A stretch of DNA of 64,000 nt, taken from contig JAJQJQ010000011.1 in NCBI GenBank assembly GCA_028622995.1, positions 1,798,001-1,862,000 on the forward strand, in the 5' to 3' direction. Made by a program: the position numbers and the translations under genes. The stretch is from Panagrolaimus kolymaensis. Lineage: Eukaryota > Nematoda > Chromadorea > Rhabditida > Panagrolaimidae. The notes under the pieces are model-generated. The model worked only from the letters and a program-made list of their open reading frames with translations. It was not told where the DNA came from and did not search any database. Position 1 is the first letter of the stretch, and each line of letters starts with the position of its first letter. Positions 25,801 to 37,700 of the stretch are shown here, one piece after another.

Positions 25801-28324
25801 AAAAAAATGAAACAAAATCCACGTTTTATCGCAAAAAAAGGTGGTTCTTCACTTTGGAATTTAAAATAAAAAGAAAAAACAAATGAAACCATGACAAGAA
25901 TTCTAAACGCATAGTTTACTAAAAATGTGTCTGGTTTAAAAGTATTGGAATTGAAACGTCTAAACTCATGCTAAACACATAAATGAATTTCCAGTAAAAA
26001 CAGAGAAAAAAATAAAATGGTAATGAAAAGCAAATGGAATAGATAAAAGGCTAATCTCATTTTATAACTCTACTATTTTTTTCAAAAACATGAAGCAATT
26101 TTTTGCATGCACTCTTTTCCCCATTCATTCATACCTTCGTTGTTAGTTAACGCCTCTTCAAGTATTTCACAAGATTTAAAAAAGCAAAGAATAATAATTT
26201 TTTATTATTTTAAAATAACTTTTTGGATGGATGAATTAAAAATACAATCAACCATTGCAAGAATTTATTATAAAAAACTTTGCAGGTGAAACTTTAATGT
26301 AGCTAAAAATTACGGTAGCCATATGTTCTTAAATTAGCTAGAGAAAAAGCCACATAATTTTGGCTTCTTGTTTTTGAGATTAAAATAAAATAAAAATTTT
26401 CTAGCAGCTGTTTTTTTTTAGTAAATAGATGTTTCAAGATTTAATTGAAATTACAAATAAACACAAATGTGAGACATTTTATAAAAGATTAACAAATAAA
26501 ATATCGAAAATAAACATCTTTTTTTAATCTTACATTTCAAGTAAATGTTCAAAATAAAAAAATAACTAAGCAAGTAACGTCAAAATTTACTATAAAACAT
26601 TTAAAAATGCGTTTTAAAATTTAAATTTTATTATTCAGAATAAAATTATGTCATTTTTGTTTTACATTCATATGCGTACGAACCGCGACGTTGGGGTTTG
26701 ATGACAAATTTTTAATTGATTCCTTTTATTTCCCCATTGATAAGAAAAATACAACATTATCAAAAGCACATTTACTCTTTCAAAATAAAATTATTTATCA
26801 ATCTTTTTATTAATTAATTTAAATTCTTATTTGCCTTTTACTAATTCGAGAGAGAAGATAAGATGGATGCGTAAGTAAATAATCTCTGAGAAATACGCAT
26901 TTTGTTTTATTTTTATGTATGTATGTTTTCTATGAAACATTTTTTTGATTACGTTAAAGGAATTAAAGTTTTGTATTTTGGATAAAATTCGAAGCAAAAA
27001 AAATTGAGGTCATAAGATAAGTTTAAAAGATTGGTTATCTCCTGGAATAAATAACCAAAATAATATGTTAGTTATTACTCCTTTTTTAAAGCCAACATTA
27101 TTTTGTTTTTTGAAAATCTTGTAACAGGTACTTTAAAGTCGAGTGTCTAATAGCCCCAAGAAGTTGCAATAAATTTTTTTTACTTTTAGTTTATCCTTGA
27201 AATTCAATTGTTTCATTTTTCACCATACCTTTAAAGAACTAATTTATAAATCGTACAAGGAAATAGCTGCATCGAATGCAAAATGAAAACGGAAAATTAA
27301 ATGTGATAAGAAATTTGTTGAAATACGAAGAAACATAGTTTTTTACAAATATAATTTATTTCAAAAAATAAAAATTTGAAAGTTTCATTCAAAGTAAAAG
27401 ACAAGAATTACAGCTTTAAGAAAACTGATCTATGTTCATCGTGTGTGGAATAAAAAAAAAGGAAAGAAAAGCAAACAAAAAACCGAAAAAAATAAAAATT
27501 TGTTTTTGAAAAACAAAGTCATTACTTACCGTATTTTCTTTCTTTTTTGTGTTTCATATATCGCGGTTGTTATTGAAGCTTTTTTAAAAGCTATGTATTA
27601 TGTATGAATAACTAAACATTTTTAGCAAAGTTTTAAAAATGGAATGGAATTTTGCCTGATTTTGACATTTATTTATCTTTGTTATGGAAGTTGTTGTTGA
27701 AGCAAATACATAAAAGTACTTTTTTCACAAGGAAGTTATGATATTATTCTAAGAAATGGTTGAACAATGAATGGATAAATTAATTGCTTAATCCTCAAAA
27801 GCAATAATTATGTACCTAAAATAGAAACAAAGGATTTTTTTACTTTCAAACACAATCTTTCATTTGCGTGAAAAGAGCCCTTTTTTCTTTCAAAAGTGAT
27901 GTTGCAAAAAAAATAATGTCCTCCCTTTTTTTTATTCAAGGATGGTGGATTGTTGTTGCTCAAACAAAAGAATGGATTTCGTTTTTTCGCAAAAAAAAAA
28001 GTTAGAAATCTCGTAGGCGGTTTTTTTTTCTTTTTTCCATCACATGCTTGAGATGCTTTATAGTTGGTTATCCACAATCCGCATACACACAGGTGCGCAA
28101 GTTACAACGAAGATTACTTTTTCACGGAAAGTTGAGAGCGCAAAAGCTAAGACAGAGCAAAAAAAATTCAGAAGAAAGAAGAAACTTGTCAACAGTTTTT
28201 AAGCTTTATCCCAGACACTCAAGCCTCACTCTTCTTTTCTTCTTCCACAAAAACTTTTTGATTTGATTCAAACTTTAGTGTTTGCTCGTTTTACTTGTCA
28301 AAGCTTGACGAAAAAACCTCAATC
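22828..28324. other. 5.5-kb gene-poor region upstream of troponin C
   Basis: No supported gene. Open frames at 23702-24142, 24365-24619 and 25482-25724 (minus) are Phe/Lys/Ser-rich with no splice context. A short GAAT microsatellite lies near 23842-23862. The last 270 bp before the troponin ATG is GC-richer and is probably promoter plus 5' UTR. Confidence 0.5.
28090..28095. promoter_or_regulatory. E-box (CAGGTG) upstream of troponin C
   Basis: A CAGGTG hexamer lies about 235 bp upstream of the troponin C ATG within a GC-richer stretch. CANNTG boxes are bound by MyoD-type factors (HLH-1 in worms) that drive muscle genes. The match is only six bases, so its function is inferred from the downstream gene. 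Confidence 0.3.
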
Positions 28325-29007
28325 ATGGTAAGTTTTTGTTATTAAATACGAAAATTCCCTGAAAATGTTAAACTTTAGGCTAATGTGGAAGAAGCTCTTG
28401 ATCAGCTTACGGCTGACCAAATAGAGCGTAAGTTATTCATTTGACTATCATAATTACAGTATCACAGTTAATTTATAGAATTCCGTAAATATTTCAATAT
28501 GTTCGATAAAGAACAAAAAGGTTACATTCGCGCTACCCAAGTTGGTCAAATCCTTCGTACGATGGGTCAAGCCTTTGAAGAACGGGATCTTAAACAACTT
28601 ATCAAAGAATTCGATTCTGATGGTAAGCGCTGTCCCTTTATTTACCCAACAATCATTGACATTTCCATTTACAGGCTCTGGTGAAATTGAATTCGAAGAA
28701 TTCGCAGCAATGGTTGCTAACTTCGTAGTTTCTGGTGAAGATAATGAAGGCCTTGAAGAAGAACTTCGCGAAGCCTTCCGTCTTTATGACAAAGAAGGTA
28801 ATGGATACATTGCCGTCTCAGATCTTCGTGAAATCCTTAGAGCCCTTGAAGATAAAATCACCGAAGATGAATTGGATGAAATGATTGCTGAAATTGATAC
28901 TGATGGTTCCGGAACTGTTGATTTTGATGAATTCATGGAGATGATGTCAGGTATGCAACTTTATCTCGAAACGTTTAATAAAGTTTTTTTACTTTCAAGG
29001 CGAATAA
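28325..29007 (+). CDS. pat-10: troponin C, body-wall muscle type
   Basis: join(28325..28327, 28379..28427, 28479..28622, 28675..28950, 29000..29007), 159 aa. The first exon is only the ATG and the last codes for Gly-Glu-stop. After the start the protein reads [18 protein letters not shown] and then a near match to worm PAT-10 ([19 protein letters not shown]). Four EF-hands: hand 1 is degenerate ([12 protein letters not shown]); hands 2 ([12 protein letters not shown]), 3 ([12 protein letters not shown]) and 4 ([12 protein letters not shown]) look able to bind calcium. Troponin C binds calcium on the thin filament and, with troponins I and T, releases tropomyosin inhibition of actomyosin. The central [14 protein letters not shown] segment and the acidic linker [12 protein letters not shown] are typical. 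AATAAA lies near 29150. Confidence 0.95.
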
Positions 29008-29185
29008 TTGGAAGGTTATCAACTATAAAAACAGATCAATATTTAACAACTTATGCAATCATGACATGCAGTTTACCATCTCGACTAAATCCCTCATTTT
29101 TGTATTTTCCATTTTACATTCACTATTCCTTATGCTTTGTTTAAGATCCAAATAAAAATACAAAATTAAAATGAATATGGCTTTA

Positions 29186-29407
29186 TCATAACAAAGATAA
29201 TAACTTTTTTGAAAATAAGCTACTCAAAAGATGCAATCTAAAACCATTTGAAAGAAAAAACTTACTAAAAATTAATACTAAACTTTGAAGAAACCTTTGA
29301 TAAAAATTAGTCATTGGTGTTTGATCAAGCCATGGCATTCGTGTTGTTTCAACGATGGATAAATTTTGTAATGTTTTTTTTTGAATGTTGATAGTTAAAA
29401 TTAGCAT
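29186..29407 (-). pseudogene. F-box-like family remnant, C-terminal part
   Basis: On the minus strand this frame contains TTRMPWLDQTPMTNFYQRFL, which aligns with FRLKWRWVDQEIDVNLFYQF of the gene at 867-1798. No N-terminal exons are found in order upstream, so it is a fragment. Two more pieces of the same family follow within 900 bp in mixed orientation. Confidence 0.45.
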
Positions 29408-29723
29408 GATAAAAATACTTTTTAATCAAACCGCTGAGAGATTTTGAAATATAAAACAAGATTAACAGACTTGTTAAAACCTTTGTTCATATGTATGTAC
29501 AAACAATAAATTTTTTATTTTCACCGAAATATAAAAGTTTTTCTGAAAGGCGTATTTAGTGACTGAATTGAAACCTTGAAAGCAAAATGCGAGGTTAGTT
29601 ATTTTCTTGGTTGACAAATTTTCATTAAACAAATTTGATTCATTGCGGGCTTGAAACTGATTTTTTTCTTCTTCATTTAGCTGCTCTCTGAATCTTAATT
29701 TTTTTCTTCTGAGCAATCAATCT

Positions 29724-29873
29724 ATGGCCGACGTCTTCATGGTCGAAAAGACGGCATTTACATGCAAAAATCTTCAAAAACAAAAGTTGCCGTTTCGTTC
29801 AAAGTTTATGAAGTACGTCATTCAAAATGCAAACGCTGAAGTGATCCAAAAATTGTATCGGACATACAAATAA
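29724..29873 (+). pseudogene. F-box-like family remnant, N-terminal part
   Basis: A 49-codon frame begins with ATG and ends with TAA. Its body (KLPFRSKFMKYVIQNANAE, then VIQKLYRTYK) aligns residue for residue with KFEFPKPIMNYIMDTVNGK and VLKKLHKACKYFY of the gene at 867. The stop falls inside the F-box-like helix and nothing coherent follows on this strand, so it is a truncated copy. Confidence 0.5.
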
Positions 29874-30039
29874 GCCTGAGTAATATGTTGATAGAATTGT
29901 TTCATGATACTTGAAAAATTCAACTCATTGGACGGCGTTACTCAATAACTTTATCTTTTTAAAGCATTTTTAAAAACATACAATAATAATTTAGCCACTT
30001 GTGCCCCAAAGTTGACATCGGAAGCTTTTTTTGAAAAGA

Positions 30040-30113
30040 AAAAAAATCGTATGGAAAGATTGAAATTATGCTTTCAAGAAACCTTTGGTAAGACTCTACC
30101 ATTTGCTGGTCAA
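30040..30113 (-). pseudogene. third F-box-like family remnant
   Basis: The minus strand reads LIDQQMVESYQRFLESIISI, matching DQTPMTNFYQRFLQSLV of the fragment at 29186-29407. It has a stop a few codons upstream and no start. A still weaker echo (ESYQTF) occurs near 30460-30475 on the same strand. Confidence 0.4.
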
Positions 30114-30591
30114 TCAAGAGCACTGTTGCTTAAGTCTCTATTGATTTGATAACGCTTGATTTAGTGTGTTTGTAGTCACATTAGGCTCTTCACTAATGAT
30201 TACAATCCATTTGCCTTTTGACCGAATTTTTACAAGCCTAAAATGATTTCAATATTTGTTTCAAATTAACGGTGGTCGAGAGTGTATTGAAAACCATTTA
30301 ATCATAAAGCAAAATTTGTAAACGCAAATCCTTTCCACAATTTAAGATCAAGATTTAGTCCAACTTCTCTCAAAACAATCTGATCTTGCTTATTTAACTT
30401 CCCGATCAAGCTCTAATGATGCACCAAAAGCTGCTCAAAGAAACAATATAACCAGACAAAACGTTTGGTAAGACTCATACAAAAAAAAAGTAAAGACACA
30501 AATTAATAGGAATATAACTTTATCATCCCAACAACATGAAATAAAAAAGAATCAACAATTTATTAAACCAATAGTAAACAAATAAAGGAGT

Positions 30592-31092
30592 TTATGAACG
30601 ATGGCTTGCAAAGTATTCTTCCATAACTTTCTTGGCTTCTTCATCACGTCCCCAAGCACGAACAACAGCACATGAACAGCCGACGACTTTGCGAGCTTGA
30701 CCTTCTTTATCATATTTGCATTGACCAACCCATTCACCAAGTTGAGCTTTGTCTTCTACTTCGAAAATTGGAATGCCATGTTGTTTGCAGAGAGCACGAA
30801 CAAGTTTTTCATAGGAAGGTTCATCACAAGCAGTGGCGAAGACACAGAAATGTGCAGTACGTCTAGAAAAAAGGAATATGAAGATATGGAAAACCATGAA
30901 AAATGAAATAACTTACTTGTCAAGAGCTTTGGCAGCTTCATGAAGACCACGAGAAATGCCATCAGCGATACGTGCTGAACGAAGAACGCGTTTGAGTGCC
31001 AATTGCACATCCATAGAGGGAGCATCTCTGAAAAAAAGGAATTAATCCATGCATAAAACGAATAAACGATGAACATACCCAACTGCAGCCAT
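30592..31092 (-). CDS. rps-12: small ribosomal subunit protein eS12 (RPS12)
   Basis: complement(join(30592..30862, 30917..31027, 31079..31092)), 131 aa, the usual length. The protein shows [52 protein letters not shown] and [19 protein letters not shown], all hallmark eS12 segments of an L7Ae-like fold. It is a component of the 40S subunit near the beak. The ATG lies 24 nt after a TTTATTCAG acceptor, compatible with spliced-leader trans-splicing or a 5' UTR intron. It is the last gene of a same-strand group with glyoxalase I and a small membrane protein. AATAAA follows the stop within about 15 bp. Confidence 0.96.
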
Positions 31093-31183
31093 GTTAAGCA
31101 GATTCCTCGATGCTGAATAAACGAACGTAAAACTAAAAATAAAAGTTGATTACAAAAATCAAGAAAGAAGCTTCACAAAAAAG

Positions 31184-31285
31184 TTAAAAATTGGCGAGAG
31201 AACGAGCAAAGTTAGGAGATGCAACGGCAATTTGGGCAATGCAGCGATGAAGAGAGACTTGGGCTGTATTCGTGTTGAGAACCAT
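31184..31285 (-). other. short GC-richer ORF (33 aa) upstream of RPS12
   Basis: Between glyoxalase I and RPS12 on the same strand is a 102-bp frame starting MVLNTNTAQVSLHRCIAQIA and ending with TAA. It is GC-richer than its flanks and has an overlapping second open frame. It could be an upstream ORF in a long RPS12 leader, a tiny cistron, or a structured RNA such as an snoRNA. No homolog recognised. Confidence 0.25.
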
Positions 31286-31581
31286 GCATGCTTTAAATTT
31301 GGTGACGACGTTTGAAAAAAACAAAAAAAGTTGTCAACAAATTTTTTACAACAACTTTTCTTTACAAGCTTTTTTTACTACAGAAAATGATTTATTATTT
31401 CAAATTTTTAAGCACAAAAGAATTATTTATTATATACAATTTATTTTACTAATTATTTACAGATTCAGCTAAATGTTCTGACATACTTATAAAATTACCG
31501 GCAAGAAAAATGATAACTAAAAAAATGATAAGTTGAATTGACATTTCGATATATTGATGACATCCTTCAGAAGAAGACGAT

Positions 31582-32297
31582 TTAGACTTTGTGAGGGTTG
31601 AAAATTTCGATCCAGTATCCATCAGGGTCTTGAATGAATGCCAATCCTTTCATAGAACCCTCGTCAGGTTTTTTAACAAATTTGACACCAAGTTTTTCAA
31701 AGCGTTCACAAGCTTTATAAACGTCAGGAACAACAATACCGATATGACCGTATCCTCGAGGATCTTTGTTTCCGTTGTGATATGAGAAATCTTCTTGAGT
31801 TTCTGTTCCCCAATTACTAAAATAAAGCATATAAATATGATGGTAAGAAGACAAAAAGAAAAGTTAGTAATAACTTACTGAGTTAATTCAATAGTAGCCA
31901 AAGTGGTGAGAGCGTATTTTTGAGCTTCGTTTTTATCTGTTGGAACTTCGTGTTCAGGTTTGTAGCCAAGAAAGAAAAGTGAAAATTTTCCAGCAGGAAA
32001 GTCGCGTTGATTGAGGAGTCTAAAAAACAATAATAAACATGTTTCAAAATCATTTGTTGACTTGTTGTTCAAAGAACACACCTCATTCCCAAAACATTGG
32101 TGTAAAATGGAATGGACTGTTTCGGATTTTTTACACGCAGCATCGTTTGTTGAAAATAAAAGCCATTGGTTTCATCAGGTGGAGAAGAACAAAGTTTTGC
32201 AATCTGTAAATGAACATTAATGGTAAATAATAACAAAAACACCAAAACAAACTTCGTCAGCAGGAATTGGTTGAGGTTCTTTATCATTAGAAGACAT
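31582..32297 (-). CDS. GLO1: lactoylglutathione lyase (glyoxalase I)
   Basis: complement(join(31582..31816, 31879..32019, 32082..32203, 32253..32297)), 180 aa. Converts the methylglyoxal-glutathione hemithioacetal to S-D-lactoylglutathione. Motifs match animal GLO1: [68 protein letters not shown] and [15 protein letters not shown]. These include the metal ligands Gln (QQTM), Glu (IELTH), His (GHIGI) and Glu (WIEI). Start: ATG at 32297 lies 10 nt after an ATATTTTTAG acceptor, a likely trans-splice site. The frame is open further upstream to 32483. Starting at Met 32396 would add a basic, Phe/Ser/Arg-rich segment (MLSLFAPSFSRLFPTQFFTR) resembling a mitochondrial presequence. Which start is used cannot be settled here. 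Confidence 0.93.
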
Positions 32298-32578
32298 TGT
32301 TCGAAAGCTAAAAATATGATATTGAATAGCAATGGTTCGTGTAAAAAATTGAGTTGGAAATAAACGTGAAAATGAAGGAGCGAACAAGGAAAGCATTCCA
32401 AAAAGGATGCATGAAATGAAATGTTCATTCAGTTTTAAAATATTGTCAAGGATACAAAAATCCATTAAATACATAATTATCACAATGAAAAATATATTTA
32501 CAGTAAAACATTTATTAACAATAACAGATAAAGATACTAAACATACAAACTATAAAACAACAGGGCATATGAGATTAA

Positions 32579-33003
32579 TCACAATATCTTAACAGCATCA
32601 GGATAAAGCGTATCCTCATCTTTCTTTTCAGAACTGACATTAGGGATTATTTCATATCTAATATAATTCACAAATCCTGAAAACAAACGAATGCATATAT
32701 TTATGTATTAACAAAAAATGTTATTCAAAAGCAATAAAAACAACTTACTAGCATGAACAGAATCTGGATTGAACTGAGATTGAAACAAAACATAACAAGA
32801 AAAGGTAGTAAAGATGAAAATTGCACCAATGCCTTTCTGAAAATAATCATCAATTAAATATTTAAACAAAATCAAAACCTTACCAAACCAAAATCAAGCT
32901 TTTTACTTTTATTTGGAAGCCTCATTTGAGATTTTTCAGCCCATACGGATTTTCCCCATGGTAACTTTAGAATAGGAGAAAGCTTTCGAATAGTAAAATA
33001 CAT
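32579..33003 (-). CDS. small single-pass membrane protein, probably mitochondrial, 101 aa
   Basis: complement(join(32579..32676, 32749..32836, 32884..33003)), phases match. The N-terminus (MYFTIRKLSPILKLPWGKS) is basic and lacks acids, like a mitochondrial presequence. The middle exon is a membrane helix (GIGAIFIFTTFSCYVLF). The C-terminus is hydrophilic (YEIIPNVSSEKKDEDTLY). Size and layout suggest an accessory subunit or assembly factor of the respiratory chain, but I recognise no specific family. It lies 180-280 bp upstream of glyoxalase I on the same strand and could be the first gene of an operon. The frame is open upstream of the chosen ATG to 33105, but that part looks like leader. Confidence 0.6.
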
Positions 33004-33537
33004 GGTTTTATAGTAAATAAATTTATGGAAGCAAGCTAACTTATGAGAGAAAACTAAAAGTCTCCAACCAATAACTAAATAATGAATATAAAAAAAAGCT
33101 ATCAATCTCTCTTACATTGACTGCTTGCAAGAGAGCAAGCGAAAGCCCATTGATAAATAAATAAAGTCTTGCAAAGAAAATGGAAGCTTGAAACATCGAA
33201 GAAAAAAAAGAAGAACGAGAAAAATAAAAATCATGTCTTTTTTTAAATGCTAATTTTGTGGTAAATTCTCTGTGATATTACGTTGCAAATTTTTAATTCC
33301 AAAACTTTTTCCAAATCTCCATCAGCATATTTGCGTTTTAAAAAAAGTAAAAAACGCTGACATTCATATTTTATCATTTCCTTATTATTTTGTCATTTTT
33401 TTCGCGCTCGTTTACGTGTCTTTTTCTTGCTGACGTTGCTTCTAAAATCTCTTTCTTTCGTGTTTTTCTTTTCTGAACAAATCTTGATTTTTGAATAAAG
33501 CTCTTATGATAAAATTTTTAGGTAAAACTTGTGTACT
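33004..33537. other. divergent promoter region
   Basis: 534 bp between the minus-strand small membrane protein and plus-strand GOLT1. No gene seen. GCAAG repeats occur near 33121-33145. It probably carries both promoters. Confidence 0.5.
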
Positions 33538-34190
33538 ATGATGAATTTTGAGATAAGTAATACAAAACGTAAGTAGCATTTAACCTTTTTGTATATAATC
33601 CTTAATCATATTTTTCTTCTTTCAGAAATTGGCATCGGTTTATCTGTATTTGGTGTTACCTTTGTGTTCTTAGGAATCCTACTATTTTTTGATGGAGCTT
33701 TATTGGCTATTGGAAATGTATGTTCATGTTATAAACTTCGTTGCTTTTATTATCATACTCTTACTTTTTTAGCTTTTATTTATTGCTGGAATAACTCTTG
33801 TTATTGGTATTCAACGTGCATTATTATTCTTCTTTCAATGGCATAAAGCAAAAGGAAGTGCTCTATTTTTTGGTGGAATTTTTGTTCTCTTACTTGGTTG
33901 GCCGTTTATTGGAATGATCATTGAAAGTTGGGGCTTCGTACTACTTTTTGGTGGATTTTTGCCTACTGTTATTAATTTTATTAGACAATTACCCATTGTT
34001 GGTAGTTTACTTATGCTTCCTGGTATTCGGCAAGTAAGTTTTTAATTGCTTCATTTTGAGATTAATTATCTCATACTTGGAATTTGTTTGCTTTAAAGGT
34101 TTACTATTAATGCCATATTATTTTTTTACAATGATCATTCATTTTTAGTGCCTCGATAGAATTGCTCCTGAACATCGATATCCTGTCTAA
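33538..34190 (+). CDS. GOLT1: GOLT1/Got1 vesicle transport protein
   Basis: join(33538..33568, 33626..33717, 33773..34033, 34149..34190), 141 aa, normal for the family. Got1 is a four-helix membrane protein of ER-derived vesicles and the early Golgi that helps ER-to-Golgi transport and COPII vesicle fusion. The sequence follows animal GOLT1B closely: [70 protein letters not shown], then [19 protein letters not shown] and LPGIR. Two adjacent ATGs (33538, 33541) are possible starts; the first is used. The gene converges on CAP-D3. Confidence 0.93.
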
Positions 34191-34749
34191 AGTCTCTATT
34201 TCAACTCTACGGGTACTACGATGATCATGTTTTTTGTTTAATTTTACGTGGCCTTTTTGTTTTATCTTGTAATTGAACGTCCTAACTTATTTTCAAATTT
34301 CATCGTAGAAACTAAATATTTATTTGTGTATATCGACTTTGCATCATTGTTTTTAAATATAATAATTTTATATTTCTGTTATTTCTTAACCAAGCTCTCT
34401 CGTTTCTAAAACATCTTCTTTTTCTGTTCTTTTTTTTTGGTCGTTTGCGAGGGTATCTCTAGATAGGTCTCATTATTTAAATAATGATACAATGCTATCT
34501 TCTCCATCGTTATTTTTACTATGAGTTTTCAAATATGTCAATTGACTTATGACGCCATCCTTCATTCAACAAAATGGAATTATGATTTTTACTTACTTTT
34601 CCCCCTTTAATTTGAACTTTTACAGCAATGGGATAAGCAAGCTATTGCATAACTTTACATCAAACCTTAGACAAAACACTTGTTGATATAATTCATGACA
34701 CATTTATTGTTGCAGAAACTTCAAAAAATATACAATCAAAACAGTAGTA
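34191..34749. other. intergenic between convergent GOLT1 and CAP-D3
   Basis: 559 bp between two 3' ends; probable 3' UTRs. No gene seen. Confidence 0.6.
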
Positions 34750-37700
34750 TTATTTAGGTCGTTTAGTTCCACTTCTTGTTCTTGTCCTTGATCGAGGCGA
34801 TCCTTGAATTGCTGAAATATTTGCAAGGCCAAAAGTGAAATCCAATGCATTTATATCTTTCACAGGAGTTGAATGAATTCTTGCAACATATTCGTCATTA
34901 GATAAAATTGGTGGAATTCTTTGATCGCTTAATGAAACTCCAACACGAGCAGATAATTTTGGAACAGGTGCATCTAACTTTGGTGTTCGTAACAATTTTT
35001 GTACTACATCTTCATTGCGAATCGCTTGAATACGATTTAAGGAAAGACGAGCACGTTTTGGTGATGGTTGCTTTGGTGTCGTAAGAATAACATAAGTTCT
35101 GTCTTCATTTGATTCTTGTTGGTTTTCCACCGATTCAAAGTTCACATTTTGAGGTACATTTCGTTCAGGAGTAATAACAGCAGAAACATCTTTAGTAGGT
35201 GAAGCATTTTCTTTATCAATAACTTCGTTTTGAACTTCAACATCAGCAATATGGGATTTTTCACGAGCAGGTTCTTGTTCAACTTCCATTACTTCTGTTT
35301 TAATATTTTGAGATGCATTGGGTTCAACATTAATTTCAGCAGCACATACATTTTCAGAAGGCAAAGCATTTTCTTTATTAATAGCTTCGTGTGGAATTTC
35401 AACAGTAGCGACATTTTCAGCTTCTTTAGTGTAATCATGATTTTCAGCCATTGATTCTTGTTGATTTTCAGGAGCTTTAGGAGGTTCATGTTCAACTTCC
35501 ATTACTTCAGGTTTTATATTGTCAACAGTAGCAGCATTTTCAGCTGCTTTAGATAGATCGTTAACGAGATCATGATTCTCTGCCATTGATTCTTGATGAT
35601 TTTCAGGAGCTTTAGGAGGTTCTTGTTCAACTTCCATTAGTTCAGTTTTAATATGTTGAGCTGCATTTGGTTCACCATTAATATCACCACCCACATTTTC
35701 AAAAGCATTTTCTTTATTAATAGCTGCGTCAGGATTATCGACATCAGCTGTAGCTGCATTTTCAGCTGCTTTAGCGAGATTGTTAACGAGATCACGATTC
35801 TTTGCCATTCGAGATTTTCTTGCATCTTTTTTCCGTCGACGAAGTTCAGCTTCAATTTCAGTTTTAAGTTGAACGCTATCACGAAAGAGAATGTGTAATT
35901 GATCAGGATAGGTTTCAGCAACAACTCTAAAAAAATTACAATATGTATTTCATTAACATTGAAATCATCAAATAACGTACGCTAAACAATTTCTAAATTC
36001 TTTTTGCAATGGTGATTTATTTTGTGCTAAGAAACGAGCCATTGCCATAAGTTGTGGCATAATACATTGAACAAATGCAGAGCAAAAAGTTGCACGAATT
36101 GTTGCTCGAGCTAAATTTTGAATTGCTTCGGTGGCAATTTCAGCATCATCATCTTCAACGTCACGTTCACCCTCATCAAAGGTAATACGGGCTTCAGGGC
36201 ATTCAAGCATCTAAAATTACTCTAATTAAATAAAACTAAAAAATAAAACTCTTACCTCAAATCCATCAAGAATAAGTTGTTTTGCTTCCGCGGTTTCAAA
36301 TGAAATTTTCCCATCAACAACACTCCCAAAAATTGTTTTACTGATTTGATTGATGAGAATAAAACGTTTAGATGCGTCAAATTTTTTAAGCTAAAAGCTG
36401 GAAGTTTAAAAAAAATAACACTAAAAAAGTCCTACCATAAACTTGTAAAGTTCCATCCTTTGTTTTTTCCTTGAAGGTCCACTGAAGTCATGATTTAAAA
36501 AGCAAATGGGATTTTCAGGCATTTCATAACGGTCGATATCTTTATAAGCTCCGAATCCAACTTTGTTAAACAAAAACATGCAAGTGACAAAATTTTCCAC
36601 ATAAACATTGGGAAATTGATCTTCAATAACAGCTAAAGTTTCACCCATCAATGCGTCTCTTATCGCAGGTTCAGGATCCAAAAGAAGCGGAAGTAAGCGA
36701 GCAAGCACTAGAGCACTCATCTTCATATATTGTGATCGAAGTAGTTCTGTAGTAAGAATTAAACAATGATATCGAACAAAATCAACACGATCACGAAGAC
36801 CATGAAGAAATGCTGGTTGAATTGCATCCATTTTTGACGTATAACTAAAAAATGAGAAAATATATTAAGGTTTATTAACATTGCAAAGGATTACCGTAAA
36901 TAACAATCAGCTAATACATAAATGACATTATTTCGAACACTTGCGTGAACACTTGTTCCATGAACAACAGCGAGCTTTTCAAGATAATTGCGTGCAAGAT
37001 CATCGTTCTAAAAAAGGAAAAATACAAAACGTAATACTTTAGGACGCAATTCTCTAAGATATAAGAAATAACGGAAGAAAACTTACACCAAGCATAAATT
37101 TGCCCATAGCAATAACCGTTGAAGCACTAATATCTCCGGTAATTTCAGTAAATGGTAAACGTTGTAATTTAGAAAATTCAGAGGGATCTTGTGAAATGGG
37201 ATATCCAGCACGAGTTTGAGGTCGAGAGAAAAGTTTAGCTAAAAAAATAAACAATTGTAATCATCCATAAATGCATTCAAACTTACTTGTATTTTCATCT
37301 AAACTGGGAGCTTCAACAGATAAAATATGAGTTAACAAATTAATCATATCAGGTGTTGTTGATTTTGGTGAATGAAGAGCGCATTGAGCCATTGTAAGAA
37401 GTCGTCGACAAATTCGTTTTTTTCTTTCAGCAATTGACATTTCACTATCCTTTTCTGGAGCATTAAGAAGTTCTGTATAAAACAAATTAATAACATCCGC
37501 AAAAAATTTATGAAGGTTTCTCATCTCTGACGGGGTTGCTCCAAACGAACAAATTCCAACAAAAGTTATGATTGCTTCAGCGATTACAGTTTCATGCAAT
37601 CGGAGTTCAACAAATCTTAATGCAATATTATCTCTTAAAACAGTTCTTTGTACTTCAGTTATTTTTTCACGTCTTTTAAGGATGATATTCAAAATTGATA